A DNA stretch of 64,000 bases from Achromobacter seleniivolatilans (GTDB lineage: Bacteria; Pseudomonadota; Gammaproteobacteria; Burkholderiales; Burkholderiaceae_B), in assembly GCF_030864005.1 (NCBI RefSeq), contig NZ_CP132976.1, positions 1,116,001-1,180,000 of the forward strand. Reading direction: 5' to 3'. The notes under the pieces were generated by a model that saw only the letters and a program-made list of their open reading frames with translations, was not told where the DNA came from and made no database searches. Within the stretch, counting starts at the first letter, position 1. Each line of letters begins with the position of its first letter. Shown here piece by piece: positions 15,663 through 24,381 of this stretch. Position numbers and translations under genes: made by a program.

Positions 15663-16876
15663 GCCCCGTAGCGGCTGCGCCGGAGGCGATTGAAAGCAAC
15701 CCCAAAGACACGACCCGCTGGGCCGCAGTGCTGGCAATCGTGGGCGCCGGAATCGTGGCGTCCCTGCAAGTGGGCAAGGTCATCATTGCCGCGCCGCTGC
15801 TGCGCAGCGATCTGGGGCTGGACCTGGCTTCCATCGGCACACTGACTGCCGTGTTTTCAATCTTGGGCGTGCTGGGCGGAATCGCGGCGGGCGGGGTGAT
15901 TTCCCGGTTTGGCGCGCGGCGTATGTTGTTGCTGGGATTGGCGGCAACGGGCCTGGGCACGGTGATCGGCGCGCTGGCGCCTGGCTATGCGGTGCTGTTG
16001 GCATCACGGGTCGTCGAGGGTCTCGGGTTTCTGTTGATTACGGTGGCCGGTCCTGCCGCGTTGCAGCGCATCGTGGCGGCGCGCAATCGTGATCTGGCCT
16101 TTGCCATGTGGAGCTGCTATATGCCCGCCGGCATGGCGATTGCGATGTTGGCATCGCAGGCGTTTGGCGACTGGCACGCCTATTGGTGGTGCGCGGGGGC
16201 GGCGGTGGTGCTGGCGTTCGTGTGCGTCGCCTTGTTGGCGCCGGCAAGTCCGGGCGGGGCCAGCCTGTCCTGGCGCGGGCTGCGCCAGGACACTGCCGAT
16301 ACGCTGGGCGCCGCAGGCCCCGTGCTGCTGGCCTTGTCCTTCACGCTGTACAGCCTGATGTTCTTCGCGCTGTTCACATTTCTGCCTGTGTTGCTGATGG
16401 ACCAGTTGGGCCTGACGCTGGCTCAAGCGGGTTTGTACAGTGCCTTGGCCAGCGCCGCCAACATCATCGGCAATCTGGGTGCAGGCGTACTGCTGGCAAG
16501 GGGATGGCGCAGATCCACACTGATTGCTTGTGCCAGCGCGATCATGGGCGTGGTTGCGCTACTGATCTTCCGGTCGGTGCTGCCCGCCATGCCCACCTTC
16601 TTGCTATGTGTGCTGTTTTCCGCAGTGGGCGGCCTGATACCGGCGACCTTGCTGGGCACCGCGCCGCTGGTGTCGCCGCGCCCCGCTTTGACGGCGGCGA
16701 CAGTTGGACTGGTCATGCAAGGCAGCAATCTGGGCCAAGTGATCGGCCCGGTGACGGTGGGCGGGGTGATCGACCGTTACGGCTGGGGCGCCGCGTCGTA
16801 CATCGTGCTGGCGGCCGGGTTGGGCGGCCTGATCATTGCCGCTTGCCTGCGCCGGGTGCGCGCGGTCCATCTGTAA
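15659..16876 (+). CDS. MFS transporter (CynX/NimT-like)
   Basis: 405 residues with about twelve membrane spans, for example WAAVLAIVGAGIVASL, IGTLTAVFSILGVLGGIAAGGVI, AAVVLAFVCVALLAPA, FFALFTFLPVLLMDQLGL and IVLAAGLGGLIIAACL. The loop FGARRMLLLG after span 2 is the major-facilitator signature region. The substrate is unknown; the overall look fits exporters or organic-anion MFS carriers. The ATG at 15659 overlaps the stop of the short leader ORF. The frame is open upstream to 15374 but that extension is Arg/Ser/Pro-rich and non-family. The HAD phosphatase gene follows 74 bases later. Confidence 0.88.
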   Translation: MSPVAAAPEAIESNPKDTTRWAAVLAIVGAGIVASLQVGKVIIAAPLLRSDLGLDLASIGTLTAVFSILGVLGGIAAGGVISRFGARRMLLLGLAATGLGTVIGALAPGYAVLLASRVVEGLGFLLITVAGPAALQRIVAARNRDLAFAMWSCYMPAGMAIAMLASQAFGDWHAYWWCAGAAVVLAFVCVALLAPASPGGASLSWRGLRQDTADTLGAAGPVLLALSFTLYSLMFFALFTFLPVLLMDQLGLTLAQAGLYSALASAANIIGNLGAGVLLARGWRRSTLIACASAIMGVVALLIFRSVLPAMPTFLLCVLFSAVGGLIPATLLGTAPLVSPRPALTAATVGLVMQGSNLGQVIGPVTVGGVIDRYGWGAASYIVLAAGLGGLIIAACLRRVRAVHL

Positions 16877-16950
16877 GAAAGGCGGGCAGGGCGGTTGGCA
16901 CAGCGTCATCAAGCAGGCATATCATGGAGATCGTTTTTGATGGAGCCGCC

Positions 16951-17619
16951 ATGCAAACGTCTGCCCCCCGCCTTGTGATCTTTGATTGCGACGGTGTTTT
17001 GATCGATAGCGAAATCATTGCCGCGCATGCCCAGTCGCGCGCGCTGGCCGAACACGGCATAAGCATTACCCCGGAGGAAGCCGCCCACCGCTTCGCCGGC
17101 ATCCCGGATGCGGACATGTGGCAAACGCTGCAAACCGAACACGCCTGCACCTTGCCCGAGGGTTTTGCGCGGCACTATGCGGACCGTCTGGAAGAAACTT
17201 TTCGCCAGGAGTTGCGCGCCTTGCCCCATGTGCATGAAACGCTGGCCGAATTGCGTGCGCGCGGGTTAGAGATCTGCGTGGCATCCAGCAGCACGCCGCC
17301 CAAACTGGAAGCGGCGTTGAAGCTGGTGGGTTTGTGGGATGCGTTCGCGCCGAATGTATTCAGCACGGCGCAGGTGGCCCACGGCAAACCGGCGCCGGAT
17401 GTCTTTCTGTTCGCGGCGCGTCAGATGCGCACCGCCATTCTGGATTGCGTGGTGGTGGAAGACAGCGTGCCGGGTGTGCGCGCTGCCCGGGCCGCACGCA
17501 TGCGGGCCATCGGGTTTGTCGGGGCGGCGCATAACGGGCCGGACCAGCGCCAGCGTTTGTTGGACGAAGGCGCGTCCGAGGTCATCGACGATCTGAGCCA
17601 ATTGCCGGATATCCTCTAG
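16951..17619 (+). CDS. HAD-superfamily phosphatase (beta-phosphoglucomutase/phosphoglycolate phosphatase-like)
   Basis: 222 residues. Motif I is VIFDCDGVLIDSE (nucleophile Asp, acid Asp), motif II is VASSSTPPKLEAAL (conserved Ser), motif III/IV is GKPAPDVFLFAARQM followed by VVVEDSVPGVRAARAARM. A helical cap of the HAD-IA type lies between motifs I and II. It likely dephosphorylates a small sugar or acid phosphate in the cytosol. The ATG at 16951 is preceded by GGAG; the earlier in-frame ATG at 16924 adds nine residues with a poorer site. Confidence 0.9.
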   Translation: MQTSAPRLVIFDCDGVLIDSEIIAAHAQSRALAEHGISITPEEAAHRFAGIPDADMWQTLQTEHACTLPEGFARHYADRLEETFRQELRALPHVHETLAELRARGLEICVASSSTPPKLEAALKLVGLWDAFAPNVFSTAQVAHGKPAPDVFLFAARQMRTAILDCVVVEDSVPGVRAARAARMRAIGFVGAAHNGPDQRQRLLDEGASEVIDDLSQLPDIL

Positions 17620-17732
17620 CGAAACCTGTTGTGGAGTCTGCGCGGCGTTCAAGCGGTGGCAGGCACGGCCACGGGCTTGCCGCGCACCGCACGCAATACG
17701 TCCACAACCAGGCAAGCGATGCCGATGGCGGA

Positions 17733-19316
17733 TCAGGTTGCAGCCGGTTGTTCCGTGCTTGCTGCTTGCACAATGAATTCGCCCAGTTTGTGGATGCTCA
17801 TCGGGCGGCCGAACAGCCAACCTTGGGCATATTGCACGCCGCGTTCACGCAAGATATCGCGCTGCGCTTCGGTTTCCACGCCTTCGGCAATCATCTGCAA
17901 GCCCAGTGATCGCGCCAATTCAATGATGTGGAATGTCACCAGACTGGTGGGCGCGTCGGTGCCGAGCGTGTCCACGAACATTTTGTCGATCTTCAAGAAG
18001 TCCAGTTCGTAGGTGGCCAGGTACGACAGGCTTGAGTGCCCCGTGCCGAAATCATCAATAGCAACCCGGAAGCCGCCTGCGCGCACCGCCAGCAAGACCC
18101 CGCGCGCTTTGTCGGGCGACATCAGTCCCCGCTCGGTGATCTCGAACATCAGACTGCCCGGACCCATGCCTGCACCGGCCATCAATTCCTTCATCCGGTC
18201 TTCCACGCCGTGCGTGTGCAGGTCTTCGGACGAAAGATTGATGGCAATGTGCAATTTCGGATCTGTGCGCAGCAGTTCGGCTGCGTCCCGCACGACCAGT
18301 TCCATGACGCGAGTGGTGATCCGCTGGATCATGCCATTGGCTTCGGCCAGCGGAATGAAGACGTTTGGGCTGATCAACTTGCCTTCCTCGTTGCGCCACC
18401 GCGCCAGGGCCTCGGCGCCAACACAGCGCCCGGTGCGCAGGTCAATGACAGGCTGATACTCCACGAAGAATTCATCTCGATCGAACGCGGCCTGCAATTC
18501 GCCTTCCATGGACATCCGGCGCTGCGCGATATAGATCACCAGCCCCGTCAGCAGCACGCCCAGGATCAGCCCGACGGGGCCAAGAATAAACGCAAAGCGC
18601 TGCACCTGCGCCTGCACCAGTGACGACGGCATGGCAGCCAGCGCCGCGCTGTCACCGGCCTCTGACGGCTGGATCACCACGAAATATCCGGCGTCTTCGA
18701 ACTGAATGGGCCGGCCTTGATAGCGTGCAATCCACTCATCGCGCACTGTCCCGCGGCGGCCCAGAATCAAGCGCTCGCTGGTGGAGAAAAAGGCAAGGGA
18801 TACGGGCGACTCCCGGTTCAGCAGATCGATTGCCAGATCGGGATAGACCAGGGCGGCGTAGCCATCGCGTGCCAGCACGCTGAACACCTGTCCAGGCAGA
18901 TTGGGCAGTTCTATCGAACTCCAGAAGCGCAGGCCGTATTGCCGGCGCCCGTTGGGCTGGCCCAAGTTTATTGGGATGTTCTGCGGGCCCAGCGTGGTGC
19001 ACACCAAGGCGTCATTTTCCATACGCGCCATGCCTGCCACGTGGCTGAATGCCGCTGCCAGCATGCCCATGCGCGTCAGTTGTTCGGGTGAACAGGGCGG
19101 TTCGGCGGCATTGCTGTTCAAGGCATCGATCGCATCGCTGATCTGCAAGCGGGCGTTTTCGGCCCGGTGCAGCACGTCATCTGCCAAATCGCGTAACGAT
19201 GACAGGGCATCGTCGCGCCCCTGCGCCTGCGCCAGATAGAGGGACACGGAAAAGGGGATGACCAACGCCAGCACCCCCACCGCCGAAGCCAACAACACCA
19301 TGCCTGATTTGTTCAT
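17733..19316 (-). CDS. c-di-GMP phosphodiesterase, CSS-motif sensor plus EAL domain
   Basis: 527 residues. A membrane span (7-28) is followed by a periplasmic CSS-type sensor (residues 30-235; Cys75 in a CSP variant of the CSS motif and Cys106), a second span (242-264) and a cytoplasmic EAL domain (275-515). The catalytic set is complete: EAL at 302-304, DDFGTG at 421-426, LKIDK with Lys442 and a late GVETEAQ. Such proteins degrade cyclic-di-GMP under control of periplasmic redox state through the cysteine pair. The gene is alone on the minus strand, tail to tail with the HAD gene. Confidence 0.93.
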   Translation of the reverse strand: MNKSGMVLLASAVGVLALVIPFSVSLYLAQAQGRDDALSSLRDLADDVLHRAENARLQISDAIDALNSNAAEPPCSPEQLTRMGMLAAAFSHVAGMARMENDALVCTTLGPQNIPINLGQPNGRRQYGLRFWSSIELPNLPGQVFSVLARDGYAALVYPDLAIDLLNRESPVSLAFFSTSERLILGRRGTVRDEWIARYQGRPIQFEDAGYFVVIQPSEAGDSAALAAMPSSLVQAQVQRFAFILGPVGLILGVLLTGLVIYIAQRRMSMEGELQAAFDRDEFFVEYQPVIDLRTGRCVGAEALARWRNEEGKLISPNVFIPLAEANGMIQRITTRVMELVVRDAAELLRTDPKLHIAINLSSEDLHTHGVEDRMKELMAGAGMGPGSLMFEITERGLMSPDKARGVLLAVRAGGFRVAIDDFGTGHSSLSYLATYELDFLKIDKMFVDTLGTDAPTSLVTFHIIELARSLGLQMIAEGVETEAQRDILRERGVQYAQGWLFGRPMSIHKLGEFIVQAASTEQPAAT

Positions 19317-19419
19317 GCGCCGCCGCCAATCGCTTTTTCACCTGTTTGGTCAGGCTACTCCCCGCGATGTGGCGCGAACTGCGGATTGACAATATTTGAC
19401 AGTCGGGCGCGGGGGCCTC

Positions 19420-20697
19420 TTATTGCCCCGCGACTGTCTTGGCGCGCGCCAGCAACAGTTCGCGTTCGCGCACGTTGCGCGTCATGCCGGCGGCGCGTTC
19501 GAATTCGGCCTGCGCTTCGGCGCGCCGTCCCAGCTTGGCCAGCAGATCCCCGCGCACGCTGGGCAACCAGTGGTAATTGGCCAGCGCCGGGTCGGTTGCC
19601 AATGCGTCCGCCAGATCCAGCCCGGCCTGCGGCCCGAACGCCATGCCGACCGCCACGGCGCGATTAAGCTCCACGACGGGCGAGGGCATCACTTGGGCTA
19701 GCGCGTCGTACAGCGCCACAATGCGGGGCCAATCGGTGTCTTGCGGCGTATGTGCCCGGGCGTGGCAGGCAGCCAATTCCGCTTGCAAGGCATAGGGGCC
19801 AAGTGTGCCGCCCTGGGCGTGCGCACGGTCTAGCGCCGCCAGGCCGCGCCGGATCAGCAGGAGATCCCAGCGGCCGCGATCCTGCTCCATCAACAGCACG
19901 GGGCGTCCTTGAGTATCCGTTCGCGCATGCAGGCGGGACGCATGAATCTCCATCAATGCCACCAGCCCATGGACTTCGCTTTCCGCCGGCGCCAGCCCCG
20001 CCAGAACGCGGCCCAGCCGTAACGCCTCATCGCACAACGCGGGTCGCATCCAGTCATCGCCAGAGGTCGCTGAATACCCTTCGTTAAAGATCAGGTAGAT
20101 AACTTCCAGCACGGAGGCCAGCCGAGGGCCGCGGTCTTCTGCACGCGGCACTTCAAAGGGTACGTTCGCGGATGACAGACTGCGCTTGGCGCGTACGATG
20201 CGCTGCGCAATGGTGGATTCGGAAGCCAGGAAGGCGCGGGCAATCTCGGCGGTAGACAGCCCGCCCAACAGACGCAAGGTCAACGCCACGCGGGCTTCGG
20301 TAGACAGCACGGGGTGGCAGGCGGTGAACACCAGCCGCAACAGATCGTCGCCGATATCGTCTTGGCGCGCCGCGTCCAGCGCATCGACAAAGTCAGGTTC
20401 GACATCGGCCTGCAAGGCTTCCAGTTCATGGCCGATCTGTTCGTGCTTGCGGGTGTGCAGCTTGTCCAGCCGTAGCCGGTCGCGAGCGCGATTCTTTGCA
20501 GTGGTCATCAGCCACGCTCCCGGGTTGTCTGGCACGCCGGTGTCGGGCCAGCGCGAAAGCGCCGTCACCAGCGCGTCTTGCGCTATCTCTTCGGCCAGCC
20601 CGACGTCATGCACCAGGCGCGCGACGCCAGCGATGATGCTGGCGGCTTCAATCCGCCAGACCGCTTCAATGGCGCGATGTGTGGCCGCCTGCGTCAT
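19420..20697 (-). CDS. ECF42-type RNA polymerase sigma factor with C-terminal TPR-like extension
   Basis: 425 residues, far longer than an ordinary ECF sigma. Region 2 is at the N-terminus (VARLVHDVGLAEEIAQDALVTALSRWP), region 4 near residue 140 (LRLLGGLSTAEIARAFLASESTIAQRIVRAKRSL). The rest, including YLIFNEGYSATSGDDWMRPALCDEALRLGR and a last helical repeat GRRAEAQAEFERAAGM, is the DUF6596/TPR-like extension seen in ECF42. This class has no membrane anti-sigma factor and sits with YCII/DGPF genes, exactly as here. Its start overlaps the end of the VOC gene by four bases. It probably transcribes this operon. Confidence 0.92.
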   Translation of the reverse strand: MTQAATHRAIEAVWRIEAASIIAGVARLVHDVGLAEEIAQDALVTALSRWPDTGVPDNPGAWLMTTAKNRARDRLRLDKLHTRKHEQIGHELEALQADVEPDFVDALDAARQDDIGDDLLRLVFTACHPVLSTEARVALTLRLLGGLSTAEIARAFLASESTIAQRIVRAKRSLSSANVPFEVPRAEDRGPRLASVLEVIYLIFNEGYSATSGDDWMRPALCDEALRLGRVLAGLAPAESEVHGLVALMEIHASRLHARTDTQGRPVLLMEQDRGRWDLLLIRRGLAALDRAHAQGGTLGPYALQAELAACHARAHTPQDTDWPRIVALYDALAQVMPSPVVELNRAVAVGMAFGPQAGLDLADALATDPALANYHWLPSVRGDLLAKLGRRAEAQAEFERAAGMTRNVRERELLLARAKTVAGQ

Positions 20698-21092
20698 GCG
20701 CCGCTAGCAGGCATATGCACGAGTTCCCAGATGTGCCCGTCCAGGTCTTCAAAGCCGTGCGCGTACATGAAACCGTGATCTTGCGGCTCGCGCGGCGCCG
20801 TGCCGCCAGCAGCAATCGCCCGCGCCACGAGATCATCGACTTCGGCGCGGCTTTCGCAAGACAGCGCGACCAGCACCTCGGTTTGTTGGGTGGCATCGAC
20901 GATAGGCTTGCCGGTGAAACCCTGGAAGAAATCCTTCACCAGCAGCATGGCGTAGATGTTTTCGCCGACGATCATGCAAGCGCCTTGCTCATTGGTGAAA
21001 TCCGGGTTGAAGGTAAAGCCCAGGGCTTTGAAGAACGTCTGCGATTTCTGCATGTCGCCGATGGCGAGATTGACGAATATCTGCTTGTGCAT
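20694..21092 (-). CDS. VOC-family (glyoxalase-like) protein
   Basis: 132 residues with the paired beta-alpha-beta-beta-beta halves of the vicinal-oxygen-chelate fold: MHKQIFVNLAIGDMQKSQTFFKALGF at the start and HGFMYAHGFEDLDGHIWELVHM at the end. Members bind a metal and act as isomerases or dioxygenases, or confer drug binding. The ATG at 21092 is chosen over a far upstream start that would overlap the DGPF gene. It is the third gene of the minus-strand DGPF-DGPF-VOC-sigma operon; its end overlaps the sigma start. Confidence 0.88.
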   Translation of the reverse strand: MHKQIFVNLAIGDMQKSQTFFKALGFTFNPDFTNEQGACMIVGENIYAMLLVKDFFQGFTGKPIVDATQQTEVLVALSCESRAEVDDLVARAIAAGGTAPREPQDHGFMYAHGFEDLDGHIWELVHMPASGA

Positions 21093-21136
21093 GATGGGTG
21101 TCTCCAGGGTTGCTTGCGGTTTGGCGCCAGGGCGGG

Positions 21137-21547
21137 TCAACGGGCTACGCCCGGTATGTCGCGAAAACGTTCCACGGCCTGGCTGGGCCCGAAGTCTTCC
21201 AGTTCGAACAATTGGCGCACTTCGACTTCGCAGGGCTGATTGGTGAACGGCTCGGGAAAGCGCAGCGCCCATTGCATGGCCTCTTCGCGCGACCGCACCT
21301 GAATCATGGTGTAGCCGGCAATCAGCTCTTTGGTATCGGCAAAGGGGCCGTCGATGACTTTGCGCTGCCCATGGTCATATTGCACGCGCCAGCCTTTGGA
21401 CGAGGGTTGCAAGCCGTTGGCGTCGAGCAGCACGCCAGCCTTGGCCAGAGCTTCGTGATAGGTCGCCATCGAAGCCAACATGCTTTCTTCCGGCATGATG
21501 CCGGATTCGCTGTCGGGCGTGGCCCTGACGATGATCATGTATCGCAT
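21137..21547 (-). CDS. YCII-related DGPF-domain protein
   Basis: 136 residues beginning MRYMIIVRATPDSESG with the defining motif VIDGPFADTKELIAGY at about residues 64-79. The fold is ferredoxin-like, dimeric, and its biochemical role is uncertain. It lies 44 bases upstream of the VOC gene in the ECF42 operon. A paralog precedes it at 21685-22038, with about 137 bases between them. Confidence 0.9.
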   Translation of the reverse strand: MRYMIIVRATPDSESGIMPEESMLASMATYHEALAKAGVLLDANGLQPSSKGWRVQYDHGQRKVIDGPFADTKELIAGYTMIQVRSREEAMQWALRFPEPFTNQPCEVEVRQLFELEDFGPSQAVERFRDIPGVAR

Positions 21548-21684
21548 GTGAGTCTCCTGAATTCCGTGGGTGCAGCCCGCCGGTGTTGGGGCTTGTACGG
21601 GTACGACGAACAGGACTGCACGAGATCGACACGTGTTTTACGAACCTAGGGTATGTACTAGGTTTTGGCGGGAGTGACCCGGCG

Positions 21685-22038
21685 CTACATGTTGCAGGGG
21701 CCCAGTTCGCGGACCTCTACCGTGGCCCATTGCGCGGCCGGGCACTCAGCGGCCAGCGCCAGCGCTTCTTCACGAGTTTCACAGGTCAGCAGGAAGAACC
21801 CGCCGATCATTTCCTTGGCCTCGGCAAAGGGGCCATCGACCAGCGTTCGTTGCCCGTCGCGGATGCTCAGCCGCACGCCTTCGGATTCCGACTTCAGGGA
21901 TTCGGCGCCGGTCAGCAGGCCGCGCGCCTTCAGGCCTTCGGCATAGCGCAACATCTGCGCGTAGGCTTCGCGGCCTTCTTCTGGTGTGCGTTGGGCGCGT
22001 TGCCCCACCGGTTCGACGATCAGCAGCATGTAAGACAT
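21685..22038 (-). CDS. YCII-related DGPF-domain protein
   Basis: 117 residues, first gene of the operon. MSYMLLIVEPVGQRAQRTPEEGR opens the fold and LVDGPFAEAKEMIGGFFLL carries the DGPF motif. It resembles the next gene but is clearly diverged, so the pair is an old duplication. Such proteins accompany ECF42 sigma factors across proteobacteria and actinobacteria; they are thought to be substrates or effectors of that regulon, without known chemistry. Confidence 0.9.
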   Translation of the reverse strand: MSYMLLIVEPVGQRAQRTPEEGREAYAQMLRYAEGLKARGLLTGAESLKSESEGVRLSIRDGQRTLVDGPFAEAKEMIGGFFLLTCETREEALALAAECPAAQWATVEVRELGPCNM

Positions 22039-22169
22039 GAGGGCTCCGGACTCAGCAGGGAAATGGGCAGTTGGCTAGATTACTGCGGTTCATTGCCCGC
22101 GCGCCATCGCCGGAATGGGGACGCTCATCCCCCCGAAAGGGCACATTGCTTCTGGGTTCAAACAAAATA

Positions 22170-22189
22170 AAACCGGCTTGCGCCGGTTT
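22170..22189 (-). terminator. rho-independent terminator after the MotB-like gene
   Basis: The arms AAACCGGC (22170-22177) and GCCGGTTT (22182-22189) pair around a TTGC loop. Read on the minus strand the stem is followed by a T-rich run (TTTTATTTTGTTT), 15 bases past the stop of the motB-like gene. Confidence 0.75.
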
Positions 22190-22203
22190 GAGGGGAAGAG
22201 GGA

Positions 22204-23202
22204 TCAGGGCCGTACTGGCGGGGTTGCCGCAGCGGGTTCGGGTGCGCTGGCTGCCCCCGCAGCCGGTTTCGCAGCCACTTTTACTGCCGTATCAGCCGCT
22301 TGCGCGGGCTTCTGCGGCGCCGTGATATCCATGATCAATTCAACGCGGCGGTTGGCAGCGCGGCCAGTTTGCGTGTCGTTGGATTCGATGGGGCGGGTTT
22401 CGGCGTAACCCACCGCGCGCAGGCGCTGGGCCGCCACGCCGTCGCGGACCAGTTCACGCAGCACGCTGGTGGCTCGGCTGCTGGACAGTTCCCAGTTCGA
22501 GGCGAATTGCTTGGTCTGGATCGGCACCGGGTCGCTGTGACCTTCCACGGAAACCTGGTATTCGTTTTTGTTCAAGATGGCGGCCAAGCGCTTGATCACG
22601 TCCAGGCCGGCCGGACTGAGTGTCGCCTGGCCCGACGGGAACAGGAGTTCGTTGCTGATGCGGAAGCTGACGGACTGTTCGTTGATGATGACATCCACCG
22701 ACTTGCCCAGATCGCCCAGGCCCAAGGACTCTTTGGACGGGGCTTTGAGCGGCGGCGCGGCATCGGCCACCACCACGCCGTCGTCTGCGGGCGGGGTGTC
22801 TGCGGCAGTTGCCGGCGCGGCCGGTTCCGCCCAACTGGCGGGAATCGGCGTCGCGTCGAATTCAGAGTATTCGCCGTCGTACTTGGGCAAACCGGTAGCG
22901 GCCAGAGTGCCAACCAGCTCCACCGGGGTGTCCGAGGGGCCGTCAATCTGGCCATGCAAGCGCGACACGGCCAGCATCACGACCAGCATCGCCAGCAGCA
23001 GCGTGATCAGGTCCAGATAGCTCAACAGCCAGTTCTCGGAATCCTGCTCGACCTGTTCTTCAACGTGCCAGCGGGAATAGCGGTCTTTGCGGTCGCTTTT
23101 GCTTGGGCGCCAGCCGCTGTCGGCCGCCGCTTTCTGCGCGCGCATCTGGGCCTGGCGGGCCTGTTCGATCCGCTGCGCCAGGGAAGGGGAAATCAAGCTC
23201 AT
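22204..23202 (-). CDS. MotB/PomB-type stator protein with OmpA domain
   Basis: 332 residues. A cytoplasmic N-terminus is followed by one membrane span (about 59-80) whose sequence SYLDLITLLLAMLVVML contains the proton-accepting Asp64. A Pro/Ala-rich linker leads to the OmpA-like peptidoglycan-binding domain (SVEGHSDPVPIQTKQFASNWELSSSRATSVLRELV, RRVELIMDI). With the MotA-like partner it would form an ion-driven stator anchored to the cell wall. The C-terminal tail is alanine/proline-rich. Its start overlaps the MotA-like stop by four bases, and a strong terminator follows. Confidence 0.9.
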   Translation of the reverse strand: MSLISPSLAQRIEQARQAQMRAQKAAADSGWRPSKSDRKDRYSRWHVEEQVEQDSENWLLSYLDLITLLLAMLVVMLAVSRLHGQIDGPSDTPVELVGTLAATGLPKYDGEYSEFDATPIPASWAEPAAPATAADTPPADDGVVVADAAPPLKAPSKESLGLGDLGKSVDVIINEQSVSFRISNELLFPSGQATLSPAGLDVIKRLAAILNKNEYQVSVEGHSDPVPIQTKQFASNWELSSSRATSVLRELVRDGVAAQRLRAVGYAETRPIESNDTQTGRAANRRVELIMDITAPQKPAQAADTAVKVAAKPAAGAASAPEPAAATPPVRP

Positions 23203-24068
23203 TGACGTGCTGCGGCAGGGCGGGCAATAGAGACGGGCTGGGCGGCAGGCTTGACCTGGCCTTCTGTCTTGGGTTTGGGCGCGGCATTTGCAGCGCCGCC
23301 GTCGTAGATTTCGTCTTCAACGTGCATGACGAAAGAATTCAGCGTTTCACGCACCACGGCCGGGCCGCGCTTCTCGCACATCATCGCTATGCCTTGCAGC
23401 ACCATGTTCATGGACTCGACGCGGCGGGCGGTGCGGCGCTCAAGCTTTAGCGCGATGGGTTTGCAGATCAGGTTGGCCAGCAAGATGCCGTAGAACGTGG
23501 TCATCAGGCCAATCGCCAGATGTTGGCCGATCATCGTCATGCTGCCATCGCCCAGCACAGCCATCAGGTTGATCAGCGCGACCAGCGTGCCCAGCATGCC
23601 GAAGGCCGGCGCAAACGTGGCCATGACGCGAAACATCTGGGCTTCGGCCTGTTCGCGGGCACGCATGCGCGCGACGCGCCATTGCAGCACTTCAATGATC
23701 TGGTCTTCGGGCGTGTTGTCGATGATGAGCTGCACGCCGGTGCGCAAGAACGGGTTCGAGACCTTCTTCAGCTCCTGCTCGACCTTGTGGACGTCGGTGT
23801 TCATCCATAGCTGCGCCATCGACACCAGTTCTTCGATGTCGCGCTGCTGGTCGTGCTGTTCGTTGCGGAACACGGTGCGCACCAGCTTGAAGATGCGGAC
23901 GACTTCCGGCAGCGGGTAGGCGATGAACAGGGCGGCGCAGGTGCCGCCCAGAACGATGGCCAGGCCCGGCAGGTTGAAGTACATGCTGGCATCGGTGGCG
24001 GACAGCGCGATAACGACAAGCAGAGTAAGCAAGCCGACGGCGGCGCCGATGACGGTAGACGGATTCAT
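23199..24068 (-). CDS. MotA/PomA-type stator channel protein
   Basis: 289 residues with four membrane spans: two at the N-terminus (3-25, 30-50) and two later (about 150-170 and 180-205), separated by a large cytoplasmic loop with VARMRAREQAEAQMFRV. The spans ATFAPAFGMLGTLVALINLM and IGLMTTFYGILLANLICKPI are the MotA signature. The start MNPSTVIGAAVG at 24068 matches PomA/MotC-like proteins; an in-frame ATG ten codons earlier is not supported. No flagellar or chemotaxis genes lie nearby, so it may be an accessory stator set. Confidence 0.9.
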   Translation of the reverse strand: MNPSTVIGAAVGLLTLLVVIALSATDASMYFNLPGLAIVLGGTCAALFIAYPLPEVVRIFKLVRTVFRNEQHDQQRDIEELVSMAQLWMNTDVHKVEQELKKVSNPFLRTGVQLIIDNTPEDQIIEVLQWRVARMRAREQAEAQMFRVMATFAPAFGMLGTLVALINLMAVLGDGSMTMIGQHLAIGLMTTFYGILLANLICKPIALKLERRTARRVESMNMVLQGIAMMCEKRGPAVVRETLNSFVMHVEDEIYDGGAANAAPKPKTEGQVKPAAQPVSIARPAAARQ

Positions 24069-24381
24069 GGATCTTGCCCGAAAGGGATGGCACTCCATGC
24101 GCGGAATGCCGGATTTTCGGAAATTCTAGCCAGGACTGGCTTGGGTCAATCGCCCGGAAAGCGGGGCGAAAGGGGCGGTAAGCGCTGGCTTAACCTGTCT
24201 GTCAGGCGGCAACGGACCAAGGAGAAAATGGGGTCGGATTAAACGCCTGAGCCTGAAGCTTGCAGCGGTCTCAACCCAGGCGGACTGGCGGGCGGTTAAG
24301 AGGTGGGGCGCCGGTTATGTATATCATGCGGGTTATCAGTCGGTGAGCCGCGTCGCGGGCGCCGAGGCATTGGAGAAAAAA
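24069..24381. other. divergent promoter region between stator pair and NYN gene
   Basis: About 310 bases without a gene. The MotA-like gene and the NYN gene both start outwards from it. No symmetric operator or hairpin was recognised; a TATCAT near 24320 could be a -10 element for the NYN gene. Confidence 0.4.

Noticed and set aside
22039..22203. Possible RNA gene in the spacer between the DGPF gene and MotB-like gene
   Set aside because: Only the MotB-like gene's terminator was recognised; no tRNA-like or small-RNA structure was seen.
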